From Bradyrhizobium barranii subsp. apii (GTDB lineage Bacteria; Pseudomonadota; Alphaproteobacteria; Rhizobiales; Xanthobacteraceae), in the NCBI RefSeq assembly GCF_011516635.5, contig NZ_CP096255.1:5144501-5208500 (forward strand): 64,000 nt of DNA. The letters run 5' to 3'. This document shows, piece after piece, positions 42,366 through 50,840 of the stretch. How positions within the stretch are numbered: the stretch's first letter is position 1; every line of letters starts with the position of its first letter. Both the position numbers and the translations under genes were made by a program. Below the pieces are notes generated by a model. The model searched no databases and was not told the DNA's origin. It saw nothing but the letters and a program-made list of their open reading frames with translations.

Positions 42366-42547
42366 GACACGCCCCGTTGGTTGACCATGGGGGGGGATCG
42401 TGGCATGAGCGCGGAACCCGCGATGTGAGGGCTGTCACGTGCGCAAGGGGCTCTGTGAGGTGGCGCACTCCGCAAAGAGATCGCGGACAAAAGCAAAGGG
42501 GCCCGGATTGCGGGCCCCTTGTCTCGGTTCGAACGTCGAAGCCGGAC

Positions 42548-43435
42548 TCAGTTCACGCGCGTCCAGGTCTGGCCGCCGCAGAACATGCCGCCGAAGGCGC
42601 AGCCCTGCACGCGCAGGCGGTCGGTGCCCTTCATTGCGATCGTGGAATCGTAGGTCGAGCCGGAGTTGGGATCGAGGATGCGGCCGGACCATTTCTGATC
42701 CTTGTTCTGGTCCTTGCCGGGCTTCATGTTGATCAGGACCTGCTCGCCGTTCTGGTTCGATTTGCTGTCGACCGAATAGCCGCAGAGATTGGTGCCGCAT
42801 TGCTCGATGCGGACCTTGCCTTCCTTCTCCTCGGTCAGCCAGATGCCGAGCGGTGAATTGAGATCGCGCGTGGGTCCGGCTGCGGGAGCCGGCGGTGCGA
42901 CGGCAGCCGCCTGAACGGGTGCGGGGGCCGGAGCGGGGGCTGGAGGCGGCGCCGGGGGTGCAGCAGCCACAGTCGGGGCCGGCGGCGGCGCCACGGCGGG
43001 CGCTGCCTGCTGCCCGACCGGAGCGGGCGCCGGAGGAGGTGCAGGCGGCGGCAACACGGCCGTTTCGGCCGGCGCGTTGCTGGCGGTTGCGGACGGCGGC
43101 GGAGCGGGCGGGGGCGGAACTGGCGGCGGCGCTGCAGCGGCGGGCGCCTGTTCGGTTGCGGGCGGCGCTGCGGCAGGGGCGGGAGCTGGCGCCGGAGCGG
43201 CCGGCGGTTGCGGATCAACCTTGGCCTGTTGCGGCGCCTGCTGGCCCGGGGTCGTCTCGTTCTTCTTGGCTTTCTTCGCCTTGCCCTGGCCGGTGTTATC
43301 GTAGACGCCGGGGATCTGCACCGTGCCGCGGTCCGGATCGATGCGGATGGTGCGCCCGCCATATTCGAAAGTGTACTGCGCCTGCGCAGCGGTGCTCGCC
43401 AAAAGGAATGCGGCCGTGGCCAACAGCTTCCTCAT
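42548..43435 (-). CDS. secreted DUF2147-domain protein with a long Pro/Ala linker
   Basis: The 295-aa product has a signal peptide (MRKLLATAAFLLASTAAQAQ) and a short N-terminal strand-rich part (YTFEYGGRTIRIDPDRGTVQ). About 125 residues of almost pure proline, alanine and valine follow (about 70-195). The C-terminal DUF2147 domain reads LGIWLTEEKEGKVRIEQCGT, LCGYSVDSKSNQ, WSGRILDPNSGSTYDSTI and LRVQGCAFGGMFCGGQTW. DUF2147 is a lipocalin-like beta domain of unknown ligand. The linker could span peptidoglycan or keep the domain away from the surface. A CRP/FNR-like palindrome lies 61-76 bases before the start. Confidence 0.85.
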   Translation of the reverse strand: MRKLLATAAFLLASTAAQAQYTFEYGGRTIRIDPDRGTVQIPGVYDNTGQGKAKKAKKNETTPGQQAPQQAKVDPQPPAAPAPAPAPAAAPPATEQAPAAAAPPPVPPPPAPPPSATASNAPAETAVLPPPAPPPAPAPVGQQAAPAVAPPPAPTVAAAPPAPPPAPAPAPAPVQAAAVAPPAPAAGPTRDLNSPLGIWLTEEKEGKVRIEQCGTNLCGYSVDSKSNQNGEQVLINMKPGKDQNKDQKWSGRILDPNSGSTYDSTIAMKGTDRLRVQGCAFGGMFCGGQTWTRVN

Positions 43436-43495
43436 TTCGGTCTCCTGAACAGCTGGTCCCCGTACCGAGGCTTACGCGCCGGTTCGATCGCAAAA

Positions 43496-43511
43496 AGTGA
43501 TCTAGATCACT
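43496..43511. promoter_or_regulatory. 16-bp perfect palindrome resembling a CRP/FNR-family site
   Basis: AGTGATCTAGATCACT is perfectly self-complementary and contains GTGA-N6-TCAC, the core of CRP-type sites, and GATCTAGATC, close to FixK/FNR boxes (TTGAT-N4-ATCAA). It lies in the 225-bp divergent gap between the DUF2147 gene and the secreted hydrolase gene. Which regulator binds cannot be told. Confidence 0.55.
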
Positions 43512-43563
43512 GTTGTCAGTATGAGTCGTGCTCCAGCGGGTTCGGGTTCAATAACGCCGGACT

Positions 43564-43604
43564 CCGTCCAGAGTTGGACGGCGGCGCGGCGCACCTCTGG
43601 ACGG
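43564..43604 (+). promoter_or_regulatory. alternative hairpins upstream of the secreted hydrolase gene
   Basis: CCGTCCAGAG (43564-43573) pairs perfectly with CTCTGGACGG (43595-43604). The same left arm CCGTCCA can pair instead with TGGACGG at 43575-43581. The two structures exclude each other. No U-run follows, so this may be a repeat relic rather than a switch. Confidence 0.35.
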
Positions 43605-43660
43605 GGTATGGGATGGGCAGGTACAACCGTTGTGGTTGAAGCTTCCGAAAGCACACGCTG

Positions 43661-44647
43661 ATGTTCCGGCCGCGGCTTGGCGGACTTATTCTGATCGTAG
43701 TCGCTTGCCTTGCTGCGACGCTGGCGCACGCGGCTGGGCTCCGGTTTATCGAAGTGCCGGCGGACGCCGGCGGGCCCGCGCTCACGGGCATGGTGTGGAC
43801 ACCTTGTGCGGCGCCGCCCTCCGAGGTCGCTCTCGACGGCGGTGTCGTCCTGCCGGGCGTGAAGGACTGTCCGGTAGCGGCCAATCGCCTGCCGCTGATT
43901 GTCGTGTCGCACGGACGGCGCGGCTCGTTTTTGGGCCACATCGACACGGCGGCCGCATTGGCCGATGCCGGCTTCGTGGTCGCCGCGATCAATCACCCGG
44001 GCGACACTGCCAGGGACAGCAGCCGGACCGATGAGTTCTCCGTCCTGGTCGAGCGTCCCGCCGACATGAAGCGGCTTACGGATTTCATGCTCGGCGCCTG
44101 GAAGGAAGCGGCGGTCCTGGACCCCAAGCAGGTTGGTTTGTTCGGGTTCTCGCGCGGCGCCTATACCGGTCTCGTCGTGATCGGCGGCAACCCCGATTTC
44201 GGCGCGCTCGCTCCGCTTTGCGACGGAGATGCAGCCACGACGCCAAAATGCCAGGCCATTCGCAATGGCCTTGTGCCAACTGAGGCGGCCGTACACGACT
44301 CCCGCATCAGAGCTGCCGTGCTGGCGGATCCGCCGCTTTATGAAGGCCTTTTCAACCGGGAGCGCCTCGCCAATGTGACGATCCCGCTTCTCTTATGGCG
44401 TTCGGCGTTCGGCGGCGACGGTGTCGTGCCCGCTTCAGTCGATACGCTGGAACAAATGCTTCCCGCGCGCCCTGACTTCCGGATCGTGCCGAACTCGTCG
44501 CACTTTTCCTTTCTTGCGCCATGTCCACCCAAGCTGGCCGAAGCCGCGCCGATCCTGTGCACTGATCCGCCCGGGTTCGACAGGAGAGCGTTTCACAGCG
44601 CCTTCAACGACGCGGCCGTGAGCTTCTTCCGCACGCATCTGGAGTGA
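43661..44647 (+). CDS. secreted alpha/beta hydrolase (dienelactone hydrolase / PAF-acetylhydrolase-like)
   Basis: The 328-aa product has a signal peptide (LGGLILIVVACLAATLAHAA). An alpha/beta hydrolase core follows: PLIVVSHGRRGSFLGH carries the oxyanion segment, VGLFGFSRGAYTGLV the nucleophile S164, and a C-terminal PNSSHFSFL the catalytic-type histidine. Several cysteines (CAAPP, KDCPVA, PLCDGD, PKCQA, CPPK, LCTDPP) suggest disulphides in the periplasm. The substrate is unknown; the class covers esters and lactones. It stands alone between divergent and convergent neighbours. Confidence 0.82.
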   Translation: MFRPRLGGLILIVVACLAATLAHAAGLRFIEVPADAGGPALTGMVWTPCAAPPSEVALDGGVVLPGVKDCPVAANRLPLIVVSHGRRGSFLGHIDTAAALADAGFVVAAINHPGDTARDSSRTDEFSVLVERPADMKRLTDFMLGAWKEAAVLDPKQVGLFGFSRGAYTGLVVIGGNPDFGALAPLCDGDAATTPKCQAIRNGLVPTEAAVHDSRIRAAVLADPPLYEGLFNRERLANVTIPLLLWRSAFGGDGVVPASVDTLEQMLPARPDFRIVPNSSHFSFLAPCPPKLAEAAPILCTDPPGFDRRAFHSAFNDAAVSFFRTHLE

Positions 44648-44663
44648 CGGACGAGATCGGTCG

Positions 44664-45446
44664 CTAGTCGAACCAGGCGGCGTAGATCTTCCTGTAGCTG
44701 CCGTCCTCCATCGAGATGTGCAGCCATTGGTCGACGAAAGCCTTCAGCGCCATGTCGCGCTGGAGCCAGTAGGCCTTCTCCGAGAAGTCGAACGGCTTTT
44801 CGGGATGCACCGCGCAGAGCACGCCGGAATGCTGCTTCTGCTGGTAGCGGGTCTCGGAGGCGTCCGTCATCATCAAATCGGCGTTGCCCTTGGCGATCTC
44901 GTCGAAGATCACGGTGTTGTCGGGGAAGACGTTGATCTCGGCATCCTTGATGTTGGCGCGCGCGAACCGCTCGTTGGTGCCGCCGGGATTGACGATGACG
45001 CGGGTGCCCTTCCTGTCGATGTCGGCGATGCTCTGGTACTTGCCGACGTCGGCGCAGCGTGCGATCGGCGTCTTGCCTTCGCGCATGATCGGCATCGAGA
45101 AGAAGCCCTTCTTCTGCCGGTCGAGCGTAACCGAGACGCCGCCCATGGCGATGTCGAACTGATCGGCCTCGAAGTCCTTCATGAGCTTTGGCCAGGCCGT
45201 CGGCACGAATTCGACCTTGACGCCGAGGGCCTTGCCGAGTGCCTCCGCCATGTCGACGTCGAAGCCGCTGAACTGCTGCGTCGCCTTGTCCAGGTAGGTG
45301 AAAGGCTTGTAGTCGCCGGTCATACCGACGCGCAAAGTGCCGCGCTTGACGATCTCGTCGAGGCGCGACGGCGCCGGCTGCTGAGCATATGCCGAAAAAT
45401 TCGCCAGCAGGACCGCGGCCAAAGCCGCCACGATTCGAACGATCAT
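44664..45446 (-). CDS. periplasmic solute-binding protein family 3, resembling cyclohexadienyl dehydratase (PheC)
   Basis: The 260-aa product has a signal peptide (IVRIVAALAAVLLANFSAYAQ) and a type II periplasmic-binding fold: LRVGMTGDYKPFTYLD, FSGFDVDMAEALGKALGVKV, RVIVNPGGTNERFARANIKD and GNADLMMTDASETRYQQKQH. The last two blocks are those of PheC, a periplasmic dehydratase that evolved from this fold and makes phenylpyruvate from prephenate or arogenate. No permease or ATPase gene is adjacent, which favours an enzyme over a transporter component. GGA lies 6 bases before ATG 45446; the ATG at 45461 is less well placed. Confidence 0.75.
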   Translation of the reverse strand: MIVRIVAALAAVLLANFSAYAQQPAPSRLDEIVKRGTLRVGMTGDYKPFTYLDKATQQFSGFDVDMAEALGKALGVKVEFVPTAWPKLMKDFEADQFDIAMGGVSVTLDRQKKGFFSMPIMREGKTPIARCADVGKYQSIADIDRKGTRVIVNPGGTNERFARANIKDAEINVFPDNTVIFDEIAKGNADLMMTDASETRYQQKQHSGVLCAVHPEKPFDFSEKAYWLQRDMALKAFVDQWLHISMEDGSYRKIYAAWFD

Positions 45447-45547
45447 CTCTTTTCCACCCATGCCCGAGCTGTCATTGTGCAGCTCTTGAAACTTGGATTT
45501 AGACCAGATGCCCGTCGCTGGCGAGGCGGAATTGAAGGGAATCTAGA

Positions 45548-46064
45548 GTGACGATTTCGATGTATGACGCCTCGGTCGGCGTCTTCGTGCCGTATCTGCG
45601 CAACCTGTCGGCACTGCTGAACAAGGGCGTCGCCTATGCCGAAAGCCGGAAGTTCAATCCGGCCGTCCTGCTCGGCATGCGCATGGCGCCGAACATGTAC
45701 GATCTGGCGCAGCAGATAGGGGAGGCGTGCCGCCATGCCACGGTCGCGCCGGCCTTGCTGGCCGACCAGGAGCCGGTGGCGCTGCCGGCGCTGGAGCACG
45801 ACATCGCCGGGCTTCAGGCGCGCATTGCGACGTCAATCGAGTTCATCGAAAGCCTGTCGCGCGCCGAGATCGATAGTGCGGCGGAGCGGAATGTCTTCTT
45901 TCAGGCTGAAAAACGGGACCGAGCTGCCCTTCACCGGGCGGACGCTGCTGCTGACGTTCAGCGTCCCGCAATTCTTCTTTCACGTCACGACGTCCTACGA
46001 CTTGCTCCGGCATGCCGGCGTCGAGCTCGTGAAGCGGGATTTTCTCGGCCCCCGCGAGCGCTAG
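45548..46064 (+). pseudogene. DUF1993 family protein, interrupted by a one-base frameshift
   Basis: The first 119 codons (from GTG 45548) read as a DUF1993 protein: TISMYDASVGVFVPYLRNLS, KFNPAVLLGMRMAPNMYDLA and SIEFIESLSRAEID. After NVFF the frame fails, while the next frame gives RLKNGTELPFTGRTLLLTFS, PQFFFHVTTSYDLLRHAGVE and KRDFLG up to TAG 46064. Removing one T from the TTT at 45899-45901 restores a single 171-aa frame. The family is small, helical, related to DinB-like folds and of unknown function. The stop shares CTAG with the convergent gene. Confidence 0.82.
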
Positions 46065-46543
46065 GCTTCGCCCTTGCGCTCGTAATCGGCGAGCGAGCTG
46101 CGGCCGGCGATCTCGCTGCGCAGCTCCTCGAAGCGCCGATGTGCCTCGTCCTCGTGCGCGTCGACGAAATGCACCGCGGCTTCGCTCGTCATCGGGCCGC
46201 TGACCACGGGCGCGGACTGCTCGCCGATGGTCTCGTGGACGTAGAACTGGCCGTCATCGCCGCGATGGACCGTCCATTTCAGACGGATCGCCACCATCGG
46301 CCCCGGACCGACCTTGCTGTAGCCGTCGGCATCGGTGTGCTCCGGCACCAGCGGCTGCTCCTCGACCACGGGATGCTCGTGCTCGTCGACCACCACATGC
46401 TCGTCGGCGATCGGATGCTCGTCGGCGACGACCTGCTCACCGTCGACCACCATTTCGGTCTCGGTCTCGCGGACGGGCTCGGGGTGCTCTAAAATGCTGG
46501 CGATGGTTGCCAGCGCGTGGTCGGTCGGGTCGATCTCTGACAA
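46061..46543 (-). CDS. hypothetical acidic protein with Glu/His/Val-rich repeats (160 aa)
   Basis: Residues 25-65 are an imperfect repeat of short acidic units (MVVDGEQVVADEHPIADEHV, VDEHEHPVVEEQ), rich in Glu, Asp, His and Val. A folded-looking C-terminal part follows (MVAIRLKWTVHRGDDGQFYV, SEAAVHFVDAHEDEAHRRFE). There is no signal peptide or membrane span. The His/Asp/Glu repeats could bind divalent metals, but this is a guess. The codon pattern is normal for the window and the gene is probably real. Confidence 0.6.
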   Translation of the reverse strand: MSEIDPTDHALATIASILEHPEPVRETETEMVVDGEQVVADEHPIADEHVVVDEHEHPVVEEQPLVPEHTDADGYSKVGPGPMVAIRLKWTVHRGDDGQFYVHETIGEQSAPVVSGPMTSEAAVHFVDAHEDEAHRRFEELRSEIAGRSSLADYERKGEA

Positions 46544-46711
46544 GGGTTCATCCTCCAGCTCGACGCGGCCGGCAAGTCTGTCCCACTGCCGCCGCGACCG
46601 GACTTATTACGCGGGTTTGATTAAGGCTGAGTTGGGGCTCGATCTGCACCAAAATGGGACGCATTCTGGCGTTCCGGAGGCGGGCGGATAACCGCCCGCC
46701 CGGAGGTCGGC

Positions 46712-47701
46712 TCAGCCGAGCACGTCCTGGTTGATGATGTTCTGCCGGATGGGATCGCCGTCCAGCACACTCAGGATATTGCGAGCGGTCTGCTCGCTCA
46801 TGCGGCTCACCGCCTCGACGGTGACGCCGGCGACGTGCGGGGCCATGATGACGTTGGGCAGCGCGAACAGCGCGTTGCTGACCGGCGGCGGCTCCACCTC
46901 GAACACGTCGATCCCGGCACCGGCAATCCTGCCGGAGACCAGGGCGTCGTATAGCGCGGCCTCCTTCACGATGCCGCCGCGTGCAGTGTTGATGAGATAG
47001 GATTTCGGCTTCATCCGGCCGATCCGCGCCGCATCGAACAGGCCGACGGTCTCCGGCGTCTTCGGGCAATGGATGGTGACGAAGTCGGCGTTGGGCAGCG
47101 CTGCGTCGAGATCGGCGACGGGCTCGCAGCCCGCGGCCTTGATCTCGGCGGCAGGCTTGTAGGGATCGTAGACCTGTACCTTCATTTCCATCGCTTGGCA
47201 GCGCTTGGCGGTGCGACTGCCGATGCGGCCGAAGCCGATGATCAGCACGGTCTTGCCGTAGAGGTCGAACGGCAGCATGCCGAGCCGGTTGGCCCATTGG
47301 CCATCCTTGACGCAGGCGTGCATCTCATTGGCGCGCTTGGCCAGCGTCAGCATCATGAACAGCGCCTGCTCGGCGACCGAGGGCGAGTTGGCGCTGCCCG
47401 CCACCATCAGCGGCACCTTGCGGCGGGAGAGGGCGGGCACGTCGACGGCGTCGTAACCGACGCCGATGCGGGTCACCACCTTCATGTCCTTCGAGGCCTC
47501 GAGCTCGGTCTCACCGAAGGCGGTGGCACCCAGCGCCACGCCGTGAACCGGCGCGTGGTTCTTCAGCAAGACTTCGAAATCCTTGGCCGAGATCAGGTTC
47601 GGAAACTCGACGAGCTCGATATCGTCCCGCTGGGTGAGGACGGCGCGGGCCCCTTGCGACAAAGTTTGTGTAACGAAAATCTTCTTCTTGTTGGTCGCCA
47701 T
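46712..47701 (-). CDS. D-isomer-specific 2-hydroxyacid dehydrogenase
   Basis: The 329-aa NAD-dependent enzyme has the family order: N-terminal catalytic domain with VVTRIGVGYDAVDVPALSRR, NAD-binding loop VLIIGFGRIGSRTAKRCQA near 150, KPKSYLINTARGGIVKEAAL with the catalytic Arg region near 232, IDVFEVEPP with the Glu, and the catalytic His in APHVAGVTVEA near 285. It lies 34 bases downstream of the sugar-type ABC ATPase gene, same strand, so it is likely to act on the imported compound or a derivative such as a sugar acid. Phosphoglycerate dehydrogenase proper is less likely, as no ACT domain is present. Confidence 0.88.
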   Translation of the reverse strand: MATNKKKIFVTQTLSQGARAVLTQRDDIELVEFPNLISAKDFEVLLKNHAPVHGVALGATAFGETELEASKDMKVVTRIGVGYDAVDVPALSRRKVPLMVAGSANSPSVAEQALFMMLTLAKRANEMHACVKDGQWANRLGMLPFDLYGKTVLIIGFGRIGSRTAKRCQAMEMKVQVYDPYKPAAEIKAAGCEPVADLDAALPNADFVTIHCPKTPETVGLFDAARIGRMKPKSYLINTARGGIVKEAALYDALVSGRIAGAGIDVFEVEPPPVSNALFALPNVIMAPHVAGVTVEAVSRMSEQTARNILSVLDGDPIRQNIINQDVLG

Positions 47702-47735
47702 CGCTCCCCGCCTGCTTGCGTTTCTTGAGACGGCG

Positions 47736-48836
47736 TCACAGCACGACGCCGGTGTCTTCGTTTAGCAGGTGCATATTGTTGAGGTCCATCGCCAAACGCA
47801 TGGGTGCCCCGTCCTTGGCGCCGGCGTTGGGATCGACGCGGCCACAGACGGGCGTGCCGTCGAGGCCGAAATAGACCAGGGTCTCCATCCCCATCGGCTC
47901 GGTGACGTCGAGCACGGTGTCGAAGGTCTCGACGCCGGGCCCGAGATGCGCATGCGACTCGGTGAGGTGCTCCGGCCGGAGGCCGAGCAGCAGCTTGTCG
48001 GTGCGCGGCAGCGCGTTGTAGCGCGCGGCGCGAGCCTGTGGCAGCGCAAAGGCGATGCGGTCGGTCAAACGGATCTGGAGCGCGCCGCCGACATCCTCCA
48101 GCCGGCACGGGATGAAATTCATCGCGGGCGAGCCGATGAAGCCGGCAACGAAGCGCGTCGCCGGCTTGTGGTAGAGTTCGTTGGGCGTGCCGATCTGCTC
48201 GATGCGGCCCTTGTTCATCACAACGACGCGGTCAGCCAACGTCATCGCCTCGACCTGGTCGTGAGTGACGTAGACCGTGGTGGTGCGCACCTTCTGGTGC
48301 ACCTTCTTGATCTCGATCCGCATCTGCACGCGCAGCTTGGCGTCGAGATTGGACAGCGGCTCATCGAACAGGAACACTTTCGGATTGCGCACGATGGCGC
48401 GGCCCATCGCGACACGCTGGCGCTGGCCGCCGGAGAGCTGCTTCGGCTTGCGGTCGATCAGGTCGGTGATGTCGAGGAGGCGGGCGGCTTCCGTCACCCG
48501 CGCCTTGATCTCGGCCTTGGGAAAGTGCTTCAGGCGCAGCCCGAACGACATGTTCTCCGCGACCGTCATGTGCGGGTAGAGCGCGTAGTTCTGGAACACC
48601 ATGGCGATGTCGCGATCCTTCGGCGGTACGTCATTGACGACGTCGCCGCCGATCATGATGTCGCCGTCGCTGATGTCCTCGAGGCCCGCGATCATGCGCA
48701 GCGTCGTCGACTTGCCGCAGCCCGAAGGCCCAACCAGCACGATGAACTCATGGTCGGCGATGTCCAAGTCGATGCCGCGCACGGCTTCGACATCATCGTA
48801 ACGCTTGACCACCTTCCGCAATGCAACGTCAGCCAT
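47736..48836 (-). CDS. ABC transporter ATP-binding protein, UgpC/MalK-like
   Basis: The 366-aa product has Walker A in GPSGCGKSTTLRMIAG, the signature LSGGQRQRVAMGRAI, Walker B in VFLFDEPLSNLDAKLRVQM and the switch histidine in TTVYVTHDQVEAMT. A C-terminal TOBE-type regulatory domain (TDKLLLGLRPEHLTE, PMGMETLVYFGLDG) marks the carbohydrate-importing CUT1 class. It starts 6 bases after the upstream permease stop and powers the two permeases encoded above it. Confidence 0.94.
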   Translation of the reverse strand: MADVALRKVVKRYDDVEAVRGIDLDIADHEFIVLVGPSGCGKSTTLRMIAGLEDISDGDIMIGGDVVNDVPPKDRDIAMVFQNYALYPHMTVAENMSFGLRLKHFPKAEIKARVTEAARLLDITDLIDRKPKQLSGGQRQRVAMGRAIVRNPKVFLFDEPLSNLDAKLRVQMRIEIKKVHQKVRTTTVYVTHDQVEAMTLADRVVVMNKGRIEQIGTPNELYHKPATRFVAGFIGSPAMNFIPCRLEDVGGALQIRLTDRIAFALPQARAARYNALPRTDKLLLGLRPEHLTESHAHLGPGVETFDTVLDVTEPMGMETLVYFGLDGTPVCGRVDPNAGAKDGAPMRLAMDLNNMHLLNEDTGVVL

Positions 48837-48842
48837 GAGACA

Positions 48843-49754
48843 TCAACCCTTTGTCGCGCCGGCGGTCAGGCCGGCGATGTAGTAGTCCATCAGGAAGGCG
48901 TAGATGACCAGCGGCGGAGCTGCGCCGAGCAGCGCGCCGGTCATGATCTGGCCCCAGTTGAAGACGTCGCCCTTGATCAAGGTGGTGGTGATGCCGACCG
49001 GGAGCACGAGCTGGTCGATGGACGTCGTGAACACCAGGGGATAGAGGAACTGCGCCCAGGACACCGTGAAGGCGAAGATGGTCGCGGCAATCAGGCCCGG
49101 CAGCGCGACCGGAATAAAGATCCGCGTCAGGGTCTGAAGCCACGAGGCGCCGTCGATGATCGCGGCCTCGTCGAGCTCCTTCGGGATCGAGGCGAAATAG
49201 CCGATCATGATCCAGGTACAGAACGGCACCGTCAGCGTCGGATAGACGAATAGCAGCACGTACCATCGGTTCAGGAGCGTGATGCCGGTGATGTCCTGAA
49301 CCAGCGCCAGCATCTTGAACAGCGGGATGAAGAGGAGGCTGTCCGGAACCAGGTAGGTCAGGAACACGCCGGTGGCGAGCGTTGTCGAGCCCCAGAACTT
49401 CATCCGCGCGAGCGCGAAGGCCGCAGGGATGCTGATCAGCATGGTGACTATCACAACCACCAGCGACACGATGGTCGAATTCCAGAAGAACCGGAGGAAT
49501 TGGTTCGACGTCAGTAGTTCGACATAGTTTGCCAGCGTCGGGTGGAACACCCACCACGGATTGGTCGCAGCCGAGATCTCCGCGCTGCTCTTGAGCGAGG
49601 TGATCACCATGTAGAGCGGCGGCGTCAGAAAGAAGATCGCAAACAGCACCAGGAAGAAATAGGACCAGCGCAGCGCCCAGGTACGGTCGCGGCTCATGCT
49701 GCCATATTTGACCTTGCGCCGGGGGCCGGCCTTGTCGATCGCTATTGTGCTCAT
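48843..49754 (-). CDS. carbohydrate ABC transporter permease (MalG-like)
   Basis: The 303-aa inner-membrane protein has six hydrophobic segments starting with WSYFFLVLFAIFFLTPPLYM. The coupling-loop EAA motif IPKELDEAAIIDGASWLQTL contacts the ATPase. PLVFTTSIDQLVLPVGITTT near the end is typical of the MalG branch. Its start overlaps the stop of the other permease (the shared base 49754), so the pair is translationally coupled. Confidence 0.93.
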   Translation of the reverse strand: MSTIAIDKAGPRRKVKYGSMSRDRTWALRWSYFFLVLFAIFFLTPPLYMVITSLKSSAEISAATNPWWVFHPTLANYVELLTSNQFLRFFWNSTIVSLVVVIVTMLISIPAAFALARMKFWGSTTLATGVFLTYLVPDSLLFIPLFKMLALVQDITGITLLNRWYVLLFVYPTLTVPFCTWIMIGYFASIPKELDEAAIIDGASWLQTLTRIFIPVALPGLIAATIFAFTVSWAQFLYPLVFTTSIDQLVLPVGITTTLIKGDVFNWGQIMTGALLGAAPPLVIYAFLMDYYIAGLTAGATKG

Positions 49755-50692
49755 CAGGATTCGTTCCCGCGTTTATTGACGTCGCGCAGGATGAAGATCG
49801 CTGCGACGGCGAGGATCGGGACCATGAACAGCGAGACGCTGGCGCCGAGCGGAATGTCGTTGCTCTCGATGCCGACCCGGAACGCATAGGTGGCAAAGAT
49901 CTGGGTCTGGTCGAGAGGCCCGCCTGAGGTCAGGATGCGGACGATGTCGAAATTAGCGAAGGTGACGATCAGCGAGAACAGCGTCGTGATCGCGATGATG
50001 TTGCGCATCATCGGCAGCGTCACATACCACATCTTCTGCCACCAATTGGCGCCGTCGATTGCGGCGGCCTCGTAGAGCTGGTCCGGCACCGATTTCAGCG
50101 CCGCCAGGTACATGATCAGGAAGAACGGCGCGCCGTACCAGACGTTGACGAGGATGACGGAAAAGCGCGCCCAGGCGGCATTGCCGAGCCAGTTGATGGG
50201 ACCGATGCCGAAGAAGGAGAGCGTGTAGTTGAAGGCGCTGTAGGAGGGGTCGAACAGCCACAGCCAGGCGAGCGTGCTCATCGCCGGCGGGATTACCCAG
50301 GGCACCAGCAGCATGCCGCGCCATTTGCGCTGGCCCTTGGCCGGTATGTTGTGCACCAAATGCGCGACGATGAAGCCAATCAGCGCCTTGAAGAACACGG
50401 CGGTGATCGCGAAGATGCAGGACTGCTCCACCACCATCCAGAACGTCTCGCGCTTGAACAGGAAGGTGAAGTTGCCGAAGCCGACGAATTTTTGCATCGA
50501 CTTGTTCAGCGTCGCGAGGTGGATCGAGAACAGGGCAGGGTAAAGCACGAACAGCGCGATCAGCAGGATCAGCGGCAGCGTCAGGAAGAACGCCACGGTC
50601 GATTTCCGCTTCAACGCATTGTGCAGGCCCGTCCGTTTGCGCGCGCTCGCCGTGCGGGCGACGCGACCGTCCTCAACGACGACATCGGCCAT
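49754..50692 (-). CDS. carbohydrate ABC transporter permease (MalF-like)
   Basis: The 312-aa membrane protein has a basic N-terminal cytosolic tail and about six spans (FFLTLPLILLIALFVLYPAL first). The EAA loop reads VPDQLYEAAAIDGANWWQKM, and TSGGPLDQTQIFATYAFRVG is the conserved end of the MalF branch. It follows the binding-protein gene after 148 bases that contain a strong hairpin, the usual arrangement for differential expression of binding protein over permeases. Confidence 0.93.
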   Translation of the reverse strand: MADVVVEDGRVARTASARKRTGLHNALKRKSTVAFFLTLPLILLIALFVLYPALFSIHLATLNKSMQKFVGFGNFTFLFKRETFWMVVEQSCIFAITAVFFKALIGFIVAHLVHNIPAKGQRKWRGMLLVPWVIPPAMSTLAWLWLFDPSYSAFNYTLSFFGIGPINWLGNAAWARFSVILVNVWYGAPFFLIMYLAALKSVPDQLYEAAAIDGANWWQKMWYVTLPMMRNIIAITTLFSLIVTFANFDIVRILTSGGPLDQTQIFATYAFRVGIESNDIPLGASVSLFMVPILAVAAIFILRDVNKRGNES

Positions 50693-50785
50693 GTCGGTGT
50701 CCTTGGGTCAAGCTTCCTTGCGGAATGTCCAACGGCGGAGCCGGCACCCGCGTGTCGGCTCGATCTGCTCATTCCATCGAACGGT

Positions 50786-50837
50786 GGGGTGCCCTGGCGG
50801 CTCACGCGGGGATGCGTGAACCGCCGTGGCACACCCC
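50786..50837 (-). promoter_or_regulatory. long imperfect hairpin between the binding-protein and permease genes
   Basis: GGGGTGCC..GGCGG.TCACGC (50786-50807) pairs with GCGTGA.CCGCC..GGC.ACCCC (50814-50837), with a few bulges and a six-base loop. It starts 4 bases after the binding-protein stop on the transcribed strand. Such structures protect the upstream mRNA from 3' decay or cause partial termination, giving more binding protein than permease. Confidence 0.7.
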
Positions 50838-50840
50838 GGC

